DNA of 64,000 nt, from positions 24,588 through 88,587 of the forward strand of contig NZ_JAPYPS010000010.1 in assembly GCF_029937575.1 (NCBI RefSeq), read 5' to 3'. Below are positions 25,310 to 35,081 of this stretch, piece after piece. Source of the stretch: Nocardioides sp. (GTDB lineage Bacteria > Actinomycetota > Actinomycetes > Propionibacteriales > Nocardioidaceae). Numbering within the stretch: position 1 is the first letter of the stretch; every line of letters starts with the position of its first letter. The notes under the pieces were generated by a model. The model ran no database searches, had not been told where the DNA came from, and saw only the letters and a list, made by a program, of their open reading frames with translations. A program made the position numbers and the translations under genes.

Positions 25310-26104
25310 CTACTCCGCAGGAGTCATCAGGGCAGCCAGCTCACGGAAACGACGCGTCTGTGCCTCGCGCTCGAGGCGACACTGCTCGTCAAGCTCACGC
25401 CCTGCCGCTCCCAGCAGCAGTGCCTTGGTTTCTCGGACCGCACCCGGGAGAGGTGCGGTGAGGGAGGCCACGAGGTCGGCGACCACCGTGTCGAGCTCCG
25501 CCTCCGGCACGGCGGTCAGTGCCAGGCCGATGGCGACGGCCTCGCTCGCTCCAACCATCCGTGCGGTGGCGCAGATCTCCAACGCCCTCGCGTAGCCAAC
25601 CGCCTCCACCAGCGGTTTTGTTCCCGCCAGGTCCGGCACGAGACCGAGCGCGGACTCCTTCATGCAGAACTGGGCGTCGTCGGCGATCACCCGCAGGTCG
25701 CAGGCGAGGGCGAGCTGGAAGCCGGCGCCGATGGCATAGCCCCGGACCTTGGCGATCGAGACGAACCGCGGGTCGCTCAGCCAGACGAAGCCGTCCTGGT
25801 AGGCACGGATCGTCGAGGAGACCTCGTCATCAGGCAAGGCCAGCAGGTCGGCCACGCTCTCCTGGCCGTCTCCCCCGCCGGGGGTGAGCAGGTTGCGGTC
25901 GAGCCCCGCCGAGAACGTCGTGCCCTCGCCCTGGACGACGACGACCCGCACGTCGTCGGGCAGCTCGTCGCCCAGCGCGGCCAGCGTGCGCCACATGGTC
26001 GGAGTCTGGGAGTTGCGCGAGGCGGGGCGGTCCAGCGTGATCGTGGCGACAGCGCCGTTGATCTCGAAGCGCAGGCCGGCCGTGGCGAGATCCTCAGGTG
26101 TCAT
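25310..26104 (-). CDS. enoyl-CoA hydratase/isomerase family protein
   Basis: A 264-residue crotonase-fold protein. Oxyanion-hole motifs are present as GTTFSAGLD and KVRGYAIGAGFQLALACD. A Glu at the usual first catalytic position is visible in CMKESALGLVP, and another Glu lies in RALEICAT. Hydratase activity is therefore possible, but the acyl-CoA substrate is unknown. ATG 26104 (MTPEDLA) is chosen; the frame continues to 26260 but enters the ABC-F gene. The pairing with an ABC-F gene matches echA12-Rv1473 of M. tuberculosis as I remember it. Confidence 0.9.
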   Translation of the reverse strand: MTPEDLATAGLRFEINGAVATITLDRPASRNSQTPTMWRTLAALGDELPDDVRVVVVQGEGTTFSAGLDRNLLTPGGGDGQESVADLLALPDDEVSSTIRAYQDGFVWLSDPRFVSIAKVRGYAIGAGFQLALACDLRVIADDAQFCMKESALGLVPDLAGTKPLVEAVGYARALEICATARMVGASEAVAIGLALTAVPEAELDTVVADLVASLTAPLPGAVRETKALLLGAAGRELDEQCRLEREAQTRRFRELAALMTPAE

Positions 26105-26159
26105 GCAGCAGAGTCTAGGGAGGCCCACCGACAGCCGAGGCCGGGCCTCCTGACCCAGG

Positions 26160-27758
<1,599 letters not shown>

Positions 27759-27878
27759 GGCGTGCAGCAGTCTCTCTGTGGTGACAGGCAGGAAGTGACC
27801 GGTCTGGTGACCGATCGCAGGGGTGAGCCGAACGAGCGGGGAGAACCACGCACCTCGGCTCCGCCTAGTCTGTCAGCC

Positions 27879-28820
27879 ATGCGTTTCAACCCGAAGTCGC
27901 GGCTGGACAGGAGCCGGGTCTCCGACGCCGGCCGAGGCCGATCTGCAGGTCGATCCCGAGGGCGCTCCACGTCCTCCGGAGGGATCCCCATCCCCGGCGG
28001 CGCCGTCGGTGGTGGCGGGGTCGCCGGACTCGTCATCGCGGTCGTCGTCATCTTCTTGGTCAGCCAAGGAGGCGATGACATCCCCGGCCTGGGCGCAGAC
28101 AGCGGCTACGACACGAGTGCCTTCGGCGACACCGGCCGCTACGACGGGTGCCGGACCGGCGAGGACGCCAACGCCAGCTCCGACTGCGCCCGCGTCGCGG
28201 TCGAGAACTCCCTGACGGACTTCTGGGCCGACGAGCTCGGCCCGCGGTTCCGCCCGGAGGAGGCCATTGTCACATTCTCCGGAGGCGTCGACACGGCCTG
28301 TGGTGGTGCCTCCTCCGACACGGGGCCGTTCTACTGCTCGGCCGACGAGACGATCTACCTCGACGACGCGTTCTTCGACGACGTCCTCGCGGGCGCCCTG
28401 AACGGACCCCGCGGGGCCTTCGTCGAGCCCTACGTCCTCGCCCACGAGTACGGCCACCACATCTCCTACCTCATCGGCACGCTCGGGCAGGTCACCGGGG
28501 ACAAGGGCCCGCAGAGCAGCGGGGTGCGACTCGAGCTCCAGGCCGACTGCTTCGCCGGTGTCTGGACCAAGCACGCGACCGAGACCGAGGACGCCGAGGG
28601 CAACGTCTTGCTCCTCGAGCTCAGCCAGGACGACATCGACACCGCGCTGGCCGCAGCCAAGGCGGTCGGCGACGACTACATCCAGCGGCAGTCGGGTCGC
28701 CGCGTCGACGAGGAGGTCTGGACCCACGGGTCCTCCGAGCAGCGTCGGACGTGGTTCATGGTCGGCTACGAGCAGGGGACGATGCAGGCGTGTGACACGT
28801 TCGGCATCGAGACGGTCTAG
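27879..28820 (+). CDS. YpfJ-type neutral zinc metallopeptidase
   Basis: A 313-residue protein. It has a basic N-terminus (about 1-32), a Gly-rich turn, one transmembrane anchor (about 47-63), and an extracytoplasmic catalytic domain. The zinc motif is HEYGH in AHEYGHHISYL near residue 190. A downstream ELQADCFAGVW segment is characteristic of the YpfJ/zinc-peptidase PF04228 family and probably supplies the third ligand. Physiological substrates are not known. ATG 27879 (MRFNPKSRLDRS) is the family start; the long open frame upstream is antisense to the ABC-F gene. Confidence 0.92.
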   Translation: MRFNPKSRLDRSRVSDAGRGRSAGRSRGRSTSSGGIPIPGGAVGGGGVAGLVIAVVVIFLVSQGGDDIPGLGADSGYDTSAFGDTGRYDGCRTGEDANASSDCARVAVENSLTDFWADELGPRFRPEEAIVTFSGGVDTACGGASSDTGPFYCSADETIYLDDAFFDDVLAGALNGPRGAFVEPYVLAHEYGHHISYLIGTLGQVTGDKGPQSSGVRLELQADCFAGVWTKHATETEDAEGNVLLLELSQDDIDTALAAAKAVGDDYIQRQSGRRVDEEVWTHGSSEQRRTWFMVGYEQGTMQACDTFGIETV

Positions 28821-28861
28821 TCAGTCGACCACTGGTCGAGGCGGTCATCCATCTCACCGGG

Positions 28862-28911
28862 CTTCGACGCGCTCGCGCGGCTTCGTTCCTCAGCCGCGTC
28901 GCTTGCTCAAC
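28862..28911. repeat. dispersed intergenic hairpin repeat, copy A
   Basis: A 50-bp element similar to 31678-31727 and 53074-53124. A 7-bp stem, CGCGGCT (28876-28882) pairing with AGCCGCG (28892-28898), encloses a 9-nt loop. It lies in the 142-bp gap between two convergent gene ends, so it probably terminates transcription from both sides. A short TCGACC/GGTCGA hairpin (28825-28839) precedes it. Confidence 0.75.
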
Positions 28912-28962
28912 CTCGTCTCGCGACGCAGCGCGCTCGTGCCTCGCGCCCTGCTGCTCGCTTGA

Positions 28963-29871
28963 CTACCACCCCAGGAGAGCCTCGATCTGGGCGAACTGGC
29001 GCTGCAGCGTGCGCAGGTGCGGCGCCACGGCCGGGTGGCGATACTTCGATGCCAAGGCCCCCTCCCCCGTCGCGACGCGGGCCAACGCCCACTCGGCGCG
29101 TCCCAGAGCCGTGTAGACCGCCGTGATCTGCGCCCCGAGGAGGACGTCGTCGCGCGCCGCGACGCCGTCGGGGAGACCCATCAGGTAGGCGTCCAGCAAC
29201 GGCTCGAACTCCTCGCGTGCGCCCAGCGAGAAGAATCCCAGGTCGCCACCGACCGGGCCGACGCCCAGCGTCGCCCAGTCGATGGCCAGGGCGTCGTCCC
29301 CACGGCGCCCCGGCACGTTGGCCAGGGTCGGGTCCCCGTGTGCAGGCACCTGAGCCAGCGCTTCCAGCGCGGAGAGGAACGTCTCGCGGCGTGACCAGAG
29401 GCTGTCGGCGATGTCGGCCACCGTCGTGCGCGCCAACGTCGGCCAGCCCCCCGCACGGTGCTGGGTGGCTGCCAGCCGCGAGCGCAGCAGGCCCTGAGCC
29501 AGGAAGGTCGGACGAGGAAGGTCGGAGCCCGCGAAGCGCCCGAGTGAGAGAGCCACGAACAACCCGGTGACGGCCGCGTCCTCGACCCACTCCCGGGTGA
29601 TCGTGATCCCCTCGGCATCCTCCTCGACCGTCGCCGCCGCCGCGCACAGGCCCACCGTGCGGGCGGTCACGCCAGTCGCGAGCACGTCGGCCTCGCGTCG
29701 CCAGTATGCGACGTGGCGCGGGTCGCTGAGCTCGCCCGGGTCGTGGGGAGAGGGCACAGCGAGGCGCTTGATCACGACGGGATGGTCTCCGACCGCGGCA
29801 CGCCAGACCCCGACGGTCGACGGGGCGGCGCCTCCGGGCAGAGCGACCCACCCCGGCTCGGGCTCCCACAT
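28963..29871 (-). CDS. aminoglycoside-phosphotransferase-like kinase-fold protein
   Basis: A 302-residue protein of the APH/choline-kinase-like fold. VVIKRLAVP gives the ATP-binding Lys of the N-lobe. HGDPTLANV is the catalytic-loop motif (the Brenner HxDxxxxN). IDWATLGVGPVGGDLG is the magnesium-binding segment, with Asp in IDW. The natural substrate is unknown, and resistance should not be assumed. ATG 29871 (MWEPEPGW) is used; an upstream ATG at 29913 adds 14 hydrophobic residues and has no better ribosome-binding site. Confidence 0.85.
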   Translation of the reverse strand: MWEPEPGWVALPGGAAPSTVGVWRAAVGDHPVVIKRLAVPSPHDPGELSDPRHVAYWRREADVLATGVTARTVGLCAAAATVEEDAEGITITREWVEDAAVTGLFVALSLGRFAGSDLPRPTFLAQGLLRSRLAATQHRAGGWPTLARTTVADIADSLWSRRETFLSALEALAQVPAHGDPTLANVPGRRGDDALAIDWATLGVGPVGGDLGFFSLGAREEFEPLLDAYLMGLPDGVAARDDVLLGAQITAVYTALGRAEWALARVATGEGALASKYRHPAVAPHLRTLQRQFAQIEALLGW

Positions 29872-29932
29872 GGGAACGACGCTACTGGACACCACGCCGA
29901 CAACCGGGCACATTCGCCCAGTTCAGCGCGGG

Positions 29933-30541
29933 TCAGGCGTTCGTGACGTCCACCTGGATCGCCTCGGCGTCGATCACCGACTGCTCCAGCACGCCCCGTC
30001 GTGGATCGGGGACGGCGAGCCAGGGGTCCACCACCCGAAGTCCGGACAGCCGAGGATCACCGAGGACCTCGCCCACCGCCCCGTGATCCCCTCCGGTCAC
30101 CACGGGGCCACGGCAGTCACCGAGGATCCGTACGGCGTGCTCGGCAGCCGCCTCATAGGCCTGACGCGCCTGGTTGTCCCGACGCCGGGCGAAGCGCTGC
30201 TGCGACTGGCCGCCGGCCTTGGTCCGGCCCTGAACGTGGCGCTGACCGGTCTTCGACTCCCCCATCACCGCGCCGCTCATCCGGGACATCGCGAAGCCGC
30301 CCTTCCGCACGAGCAGCACACCCCAGTCGTCGGGCCGCACCAGGGCCGCTACGAGGTCGTCGGGCGCGGCACGGCCGTCGTACACGAGGCCGAACGGCAG
30401 TCGAGCCGTCACGTGCGAGCCGTCGTCGGCGGTGCCCAGGAGCGCGCCGTCCTCGACCCGGTAGGCCGTCCGGCCGTGGCCCCGCTCGAAGTTCTCGCAC
30501 CACCGCAGCCAACGGGTGGTCGGGACGAGGACGCTGACCAT
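29933..30541 (-). CDS. VLRF1-domain protein (acVLRF1-like, peptidyl-tRNA hydrolase)
   Basis: A 202-residue protein matching the actinobacterial VLRF1 family, relatives of eukaryotic Vms1/ANKZF1 and eRF1-like release factors. The hallmark region SKTGQRHVQGRT-KAGGQSQQRFARRR (residues about 94-120) is intact. It contains a Gly-Gly-Gln reminiscent of release-factor chemistry, although the catalytic residues are not established from sequence. Vms1-type enzymes release nascent chains from peptidyl-tRNA on stalled 50S subunits. A similar rescue role here is an inference. No other ribosome-rescue gene is adjacent, though an ABC-F gene lies 2.2 kb away. Confidence 0.82.
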   Translation of the reverse strand: MVSVLVPTTRWLRWCENFERGHGRTAYRVEDGALLGTADDGSHVTARLPFGLVYDGRAAPDDLVAALVRPDDWGVLLVRKGGFAMSRMSGAVMGESKTGQRHVQGRTKAGGQSQQRFARRRDNQARQAYEAAAEHAVRILGDCRGPVVTGGDHGAVGEVLGDPRLSGLRVVDPWLAVPDPRRGVLEQSVIDAEAIQVDVTNA

Positions 30542-30566
30542 GCAGTGAACCTACGGGTTCATGAGA

Positions 30567-31595
30567 TCAGCTGCGACGTCGCCCGGCGAGGTCCAGCGTC
30601 CAGTAGGTGCACTCCTCCTGTGCGACGTGCTCCGCCCCGCGGTGATCGCGTCGCCGCACCTCGTCGACGGGTGTCAGGCCCGGACGAAACGCCCAGCCCA
30701 GCCGCTGGACGATCGTCAGCGCCGCATCGTCGTCGGCCAACAGGGCGAGCCCGACCAGGGCGGCCCCCTTCTCCTGGGCAACGCCCGCCGCCGCTCCCAC
30801 CAGCGCCGTTCCCACTCCACGTCGGCGGACCCGGTCGGCCACGTTGAGGAGATGGACCTCCGGGTGCGCACCGACGCTCGCGCGGACGTCGGGGAACACC
30901 GAGGCCGACTCCAGCAAGATGTGGCCCACGACCTGGTCGCGGTCCCAGGCCAGCAGGTAGGTCGCTTCTCCCGCCTGCTGCCGCTGCCATCGTGCAAGAT
31001 GGTCCGCTCGCCCACCGGTGGGGAGCGCGTGCTCGGCGGCTGCCACCTCCGCCTCGCCGCTGCACGGGCGCACCTCCACCGGGAGGTGGTCGCGCTCGAG
31101 CGACCGGTGGAACCACACCGTCTGCCAGTGCCACTCCGGGCTGTCCTCGCGCCAGGTCTCGGACCACTCCAGAGCGCGGTAGAAGCCCAACGCCTCGGGC
31201 TGGTGGTCGCCGACGTCGAGGAGCAGGTCGGTGAAGCCGTGATGGCGTGCCGCCCCCTCGAGGGCGACCATCAGGCTCCTGCCCACGCCGCGGCGTCGCA
31301 CCGCGGGGTGGACCCGGATCCGCACCAGCCGACCCAGCCGGGGACGCCCCCGGACGGGTCGGAGTCCGCCGACCCCCACCACGTGTCCGTCCTGCACGGC
31401 GACGAAGAGGTCGCCGCCCGCTCCCAGGACCGTGGCAGCGGGATCGACGAGGTCCGCCGGCCCGGTCGGAGGCACGCGACGCTCCCGCAGGGGCACCGGG
31501 ACGGTGGGGTCCTCGGTGACTCCGGCGTCGGGCAGGTGGGCCAGGGCCCACAGGGCGGGGAGGTCGTCCGGCTCGTACGGGCGTACGTCGATCAT
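30567..31595 (-). CDS. tandem GNAT-domain N-acetyltransferase
   Basis: A 342-residue protein with two GNAT modules. Module 1 (about 1-165) has the acetyl-CoA loop RRRGVGRSLM. Module 2 (about 170-342) has RRRGVGTALVGAAAG. Duplicated GNAT proteins of this length resemble MshD (mycothiol synthase) in layout, but the characteristic MshD sequence is not recognisable. I call it only a GNAT acetyltransferase. ATG 31595 (MIDVRPYEPDD) begins at the usual first strand. Confidence 0.85.
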   Translation of the reverse strand: MIDVRPYEPDDLPALWALAHLPDAGVTEDPTVPVPLRERRVPPTGPADLVDPAATVLGAGGDLFVAVQDGHVVGVGGLRPVRGRPRLGRLVRIRVHPAVRRRGVGRSLMVALEGAARHHGFTDLLLDVGDHQPEALGFYRALEWSETWREDSPEWHWQTVWFHRSLERDHLPVEVRPCSGEAEVAAAEHALPTGGRADHLARWQRQQAGEATYLLAWDRDQVVGHILLESASVFPDVRASVGAHPEVHLLNVADRVRRRGVGTALVGAAAGVAQEKGAALVGLALLADDDAALTIVQRLGWAFRPGLTPVDEVRRRDHRGAEHVAQEECTYWTLDLAGRRRS

Positions 31596-31654
31596 CGCCC
31601 CACCATGCCAGGTCCGGCGCCCCAGCGGGCTCGTGCCGGGTGCTGCGCGCGCAT

Positions 31655-31679
31655 GACCCGAGTTCGGCTCACTCGGGTC
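31655..31679. terminator. strong hairpin downstream of the suf operon
   Basis: A perfect 9-bp stem, GACCCGAGT (31655-31663) and ACTCGGGTC (31671-31679), with a 7-nt loop. It lies 94 bp beyond the sufT stop on the transcribed minus strand and before the GNAT gene. It directly abuts repeat copy C. It most likely ends the suf transcript. Confidence 0.75.
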
Positions 31680-31727
31680 TCGACCCGCCGTCGCGGGCTC
31701 GCAGGCTCACCCGCGGGCTCGCTCGAC
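31678..31727. repeat. dispersed intergenic hairpin repeat, copy C
   Basis: A 50-bp element related to copies A and B. Its stem is CGCGGG (31692-31697) with CCCGCG (31710-31715). Where copies A and B have CGCGGCT/AGCCGCG, this copy carries changes on both sides that keep the pairing. It sits 46-95 bp downstream of the sufT stop. A further CCTGC/GCAGG hairpin follows near 31744-31764. Confidence 0.75.
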
Positions 31728-31772
31728 CTCTTCGGGTCGCGTCCCTGCTCGCTTCGCTCGCAGGTCCGCGCC

Positions 31773-32144
31773 TCAGACGTTGAAGCCGAGGGCGCGCAGC
31801 TGCTCGCGCCCGTCGGGGGTGATCTTGTCGGGACCCCACGGCGGCATCCAGACCCAGTTGATGGCCACGTCGTTGACCAGGCCCTCCAGGGCCGCGTTGG
31901 TCTGGTCCATGATCACGTCGGTCAGCGGGCAGGCCGCCGACGTCAGGGTCATGTCCAGCACGCAGTTGCTGGTCTCGTCGAGATGCACGTCGTAGACCAG
32001 GCCGAGGTCGACGACGTTGATGCCGAGTTCGGGGTCGACGACGTCCTTCATCGCCTCGGTCACGTCGTCGACCGAGATGGTCGCGGTGCCACCGGCCGAC
32101 CCCGAGGCCTCGGGGACGTCGGGCAGGTCGCTGTGGTCAGCCAT
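31773..32144 (-). CDS. sufT: SufT-like MIP18/DUF59 iron-sulfur assembly factor
   Basis: A 123-residue MIP18-family protein (DUF59). The core runs VTEAMKDVVDPELGINVVDLGLVYDV, then MTLTSAACPLTDVI with the conserved Cys, and ends WVWMPPWGPDKIT. It helps deliver Fe-S clusters to target enzymes. It is the last gene of the suf operon and overlaps the sufU 3' end by 8 bp. An N-terminal extension of about 20 acidic residues precedes the domain. Confidence 0.92.
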   Translation of the reverse strand: MADHSDLPDVPEASGSAGGTATISVDDVTEAMKDVVDPELGINVVDLGLVYDVHLDETSNCVLDMTLTSAACPLTDVIMDQTNAALEGLVNDVAINWVWMPPWGPDKITPDGREQLRALGFNV

Positions 32145-32634
32145 GCTGTGCCTCCTGGGGTTGGCTCTCTGAATGGCCCTGCGATTGCGTGGTGGCGTCT
32201 TTCCAGGCCATCCACGACAGTAGTGCGCACTTCACGCGCGCGGGAAACTTGGCGACGCCGGCGAACGCGATGCCGTCCTCGAGGACGTCCTCGTCCGGCT
32301 CCACCTGACCCTTGCCCTGCATGAGGGTCAGGAAGCTCTCGTGGATCGCCATCGCCTCCTCGACCGGCTTGCCGATCACGAGGTCGGCCATCACCGAGCA
32401 CGACGCCTGGGAGATCGAGCAGCCCAGCGCGTCGTACGACACGTCGCTGACCACGCCGCCGTCGAGGTGGACGCGCATCGTGATCTCGTCGCCGCACGTC
32501 GGGTTGACGTGGTGCACCTCGGCCTCGAACGGGTCGCGCAGACCCGCGTGGAGTGGGTTCTTGTAGTGGTCCAGGATGATCTCCTGGTAGAGGCTGTCGA
32601 GGTCCTGCCCGGGTGCGTTGGTCATCTCACTCAT
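32137..32634 (-). CDS. sufU: SUF system sulfur-transfer protein SufU
   Basis: A 165-residue SufU. It takes persulfide sulfur from SufS by a zinc-dependent Cys exchange. The predicted zinc ligands Cys47, Asp49, Cys72 and Cys136 are visible in NPTCGD, ALGCSIS and RVKCALL. LYQEIILDHYKNP opens the domain. ATG 32634 overlaps the sufS stop (ATGA). The long open frame extending upstream to 33156 is antiparallel reading of sufS and was discarded. Confidence 0.94.
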   Translation of the reverse strand: MSEMTNAPGQDLDSLYQEIILDHYKNPLHAGLRDPFEAEVHHVNPTCGDEITMRVHLDGGVVSDVSYDALGCSISQASCSVMADLVIGKPVEEAMAIHESFLTLMQGKGQVEPDEDVLEDGIAFAGVAKFPARVKCALLSWMAWKDATTQSQGHSESQPQEAQHG

Positions 32635-33902
32635 CCCAACTTGAAGTAGGAGCGGGTGTATTCCAGCGCCTCCACCAAGGCGTCGATCTCCGCCGGCGTC
32701 GTGTAGAGGTACGACGACATCCGCGTCGAGCTCTGGACACCGAAACGCGCGTGGGCGGGCTTGGCGCAGTGGTGCCCAGCGCGTACTGCGACCCCGCGGG
32801 CGTCGAGCACCTGGGCGATGTCGTGGGGGTGCACGCCGTCGACCTCGAACGAGATCGCCCCGCCTCGCTCGGCCGCGTCGAGGGGGCCGAGGACCCGCAG
32901 GCCGGGCACGGTCGCCAGCCCGTCGAGCGCGTAGGCGGTGATCGCGTGCTCGTGGTCGCGCACGGCGCCCAGCCCGAGCTCTCCGAGGTAGTCCACAGCC
33001 GCCCCCAGGCCAACGGCCTCGACGATCGGCGGCGTGCCGGCCTCGAAGCGGTGTGGGATCGGCGCGTACGTCGAGCCTTCCATCCGGACGGTCTCGATCA
33101 TCTCGCCCCCGCCGAGGAACGGCGGCAGCTGGGCGAGCAGGTCGCCTCGCCCCCACAGCACGCCGATGCCGGTGGGGCCGACGACCTTATGCCCGGTGAA
33201 GGCGATGACGTCGGGACGCTCCATCGGCTCCATGGCAGCCAGGTCCGTCGGCATCTGCGGTGCGGACTGGGAGGCGTCGACGACCACGATGGCGCCCACC
33301 TCGTGGGCGCGACGGGTGATCTCGGCAACCGGGTTGATGGTGCCCAGCATGTTGGAGACCCACGTGAACGAGACGACCTTGGTGCGTTCGGTGATGAGCT
33401 CGTCGATGGTGGAGAGGTCCAGGTGGCCCTCGTCGGTGAGCCCGAACCAACGCAACGTGGCGCCCTTGCGCTCGGTGAGCAGCTGCCACGGAACGATGTT
33501 GGAGTGGTGCTCCATCTCGGTGATCAGCACCTCGTCCCCCGGACCGACCGCCAGGTCGCCGGTCGCCCACGCCAGCGAGTTGGCGACCAGGTTGAGCGCC
33601 TCGGAGGCGTTCTTGGTGAAGATCACCTCGTCGCGGCGCGGTGCGCCGATGAAGGCCGCCACCTTGTCGCGCGCGGACTCGAACGCCTCGGTCGACTCCG
33701 CGCCGAGCTGGTGCATGGCCCGGGAGATGTTGGCGTTGTGCCGCTCGAGGTGGTCGACCATCGTGTCGATGACGACCTGGGGCTTCTGCGAGGTGTTGGC
33801 GCTGTCGAGGTAGACCAGCGGCAACCCACCCGCGAGCGTGCGCTCGAGGATGGGGAAGTCCTTGCGGACGATGTCCAGCTGGGGCAGCAGTCCCTCGATC
33901 AT
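32631..33902 (-). CDS. sufS: cysteine desulfurase SufS
   Basis: A 423-residue PLP enzyme that removes sulfur from cysteine for Fe-S assembly. The PLP-binding Lys239 lies in FTGHKVVGPTGIG. The persulfide Cys379 lies in RAGHHCAKP, the group II (SufS) context. It overlaps sufU by 4 bp and follows sufC by 41 bp. Its partner is SufU, encoded next. Confidence 0.95.
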   Translation of the reverse strand: MIEGLLPQLDIVRKDFPILERTLAGGLPLVYLDSANTSQKPQVVIDTMVDHLERHNANISRAMHQLGAESTEAFESARDKVAAFIGAPRRDEVIFTKNASEALNLVANSLAWATGDLAVGPGDEVLITEMEHHSNIVPWQLLTERKGATLRWFGLTDEGHLDLSTIDELITERTKVVSFTWVSNMLGTINPVAEITRRAHEVGAIVVVDASQSAPQMPTDLAAMEPMERPDVIAFTGHKVVGPTGIGVLWGRGDLLAQLPPFLGGGEMIETVRMEGSTYAPIPHRFEAGTPPIVEAVGLGAAVDYLGELGLGAVRDHEHAITAYALDGLATVPGLRVLGPLDAAERGGAISFEVDGVHPHDIAQVLDARGVAVRAGHHCAKPAHARFGVQSSTRMSSYLYTTPAEIDALVEALEYTRSYFKLG

Positions 33903-33943
33903 CGCGTTCTCCTCGTCAGTGCGCAGCGGTGGGCCGGTGGGGC

Positions 33944-34711
33944 TCAGGCAGGGGCCGCGTTGGCCTTGATGTAGCGGTCGTAGCCGTTGGCTTCCAGCGC
34001 CTCGGCGAGCTCGGGGCCGCCCTGGTCGGCGATCTTGCCGTCGACGAAGACGTGGACGAAGTCGGGCTCGATGTAGCGCAGGATGCGGGTGTAGTGGGTG
34101 ATCAGCAGGACTCCCTTGCCCTCCTGCTCCCGGTATCGGTTGACACCCTCGGAGACGATCTTGAGCGCGTCGATGTCGAGTCCGGAGTCGGTCTCGTCCA
34201 GGATCGCGACCTTGGGGTTGAGCAGCTCGAGCTGCGCGATCTCGTGGCGCTTCTTCTCACCACCGGAGAAGCCCTCGTTGACGTTGCGCTGGCTGAACGT
34301 CGGATCCAGGTTGAGCTGGCCCATGGCGGCATTGACGTCCTTGACCCACGTGCGCAGCTTGGGCGCTTCGCCGTCGATGGCCGTCTTGGCGGTGCGCAGG
34401 AAGTTGGCGACCGAGACACCGGGCACCTCGACGGGGTACTGCATCGCCAGGAACAGCCCGGCGCGCGCGCGCTCGTCCACGCTCATGGCGAGGACGTCCT
34501 CGCCGTCGAGCGTGACGGTACCGCCGGTGATGTCGTACTTGGGGTGACCCGCGATCGAGTAGGCCAGCGTGGACTTGCCCGACCCGTTGGGGCCCATGAT
34601 CGCGTGCGTCTCGTTGTCCTTGATGGTCAGCGTGACGCCCTTGAGGATCTCCTTGGGGCCGTCATCGGTGCTGACCGAGACCTGCAGGTCCTTGATCTCC
34701 AACGTGCTCAT
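33944..34711 (-). CDS. sufC: Fe-S cluster assembly ATPase SufC
   Basis: A 255-residue ABC-type ATPase of the SufBCD scaffold. It has Walker A GPNGSGKSTL near residue 39, signature FSGGEKKRHEIAQL and Walker B VAILDETDSGLD. SufC binds SufB and SufD and uses ATP hydrolysis to open the scaffold for cluster building. GAAAGAGACAACTGATG places a ribosome-binding site before the start. It lies 34 bp after the Rieske gene and 41 bp before sufS. Confidence 0.95.
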   Translation of the reverse strand: MSTLEIKDLQVSVSTDDGPKEILKGVTLTIKDNETHAIMGPNGSGKSTLAYSIAGHPKYDITGGTVTLDGEDVLAMSVDERARAGLFLAMQYPVEVPGVSVANFLRTAKTAIDGEAPKLRTWVKDVNAAMGQLNLDPTFSQRNVNEGFSGGEKKRHEIAQLELLNPKVAILDETDSGLDIDALKIVSEGVNRYREQEGKGVLLITHYTRILRYIEPDFVHVFVDGKIADQGGPELAEALEANGYDRYIKANAAPA

Positions 34712-34745
34712 CAGTTGTCTCTTTCTGCTCGAAGTTCAGGTGTCC

Positions 34746-35081
34746 TCAGGACGGCGTCACGCCGTTGAGGGTGGTGGCGGTGTCGACGTAGACCGAGCCG
34801 TCGCGCAGCTCCACCGGGAAGGTGGCCACGGGCTCGGTGGCCGGCAGACCCGTCGGCTTGCCCGTGCGGAGGTCGAAGCGCGATCCGTGTAGCCAGCACT
34901 CGACCGTGCACCTCTCGACCTCGCCCTCGGACAGGGAGACGGCCGCGTGGCTGCAGAGGTCCTGGAGGGCGAAGATCTCCTCGCCCTCACGAGCCACCGC
35001 GACGTCGTACTCCCCGATCGTGACGGCGAGCGCCTCGTCGGCGGGGACGTCGGCGACGGCACAGGCCCGCTCGAAGCTCAC
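34746..35081 (-). CDS. Rieske [2Fe-2S] ferredoxin in the suf operon
   Basis: A 111-residue soluble Rieske-type ferredoxin. The cluster motifs are CSH and CWLH (Cys-x-His and Cys-x2-His), without the extra disulfide cysteines of the bc1-type Rieske. This bacterial ferredoxin class typically gives electrons to oxygenases. A Rieske gene between sufD and sufC is common in actinobacterial suf operons, and a role in electron supply for cluster assembly is inferred. It overlaps sufD by 4 bp. Confidence 0.92.
   Translation of the reverse strand: MSFERACAVADVPADEALAVTIGEYDVAVAREGEEIFALQDLCSHAAVSLSEGEVERCTVECWLHGSRFDLRTGKPTGLPATEPVATFPVELRDGSVYVDTATTLNGVTPS

Noticed and set aside
28963..29871. Antibiotic (aminoglycoside) resistance gene
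   Set aside because: The kinase fold motifs are generic. Length and overall sequence match housekeeping-type APH-fold proteins, and nothing ties it to resistance.
30567..31595. Mycothiol synthase MshD
   Set aside because: Tandem GNAT layout and length fit, but I could not see MshD-specific sequence, so only a general acetyltransferase is called.
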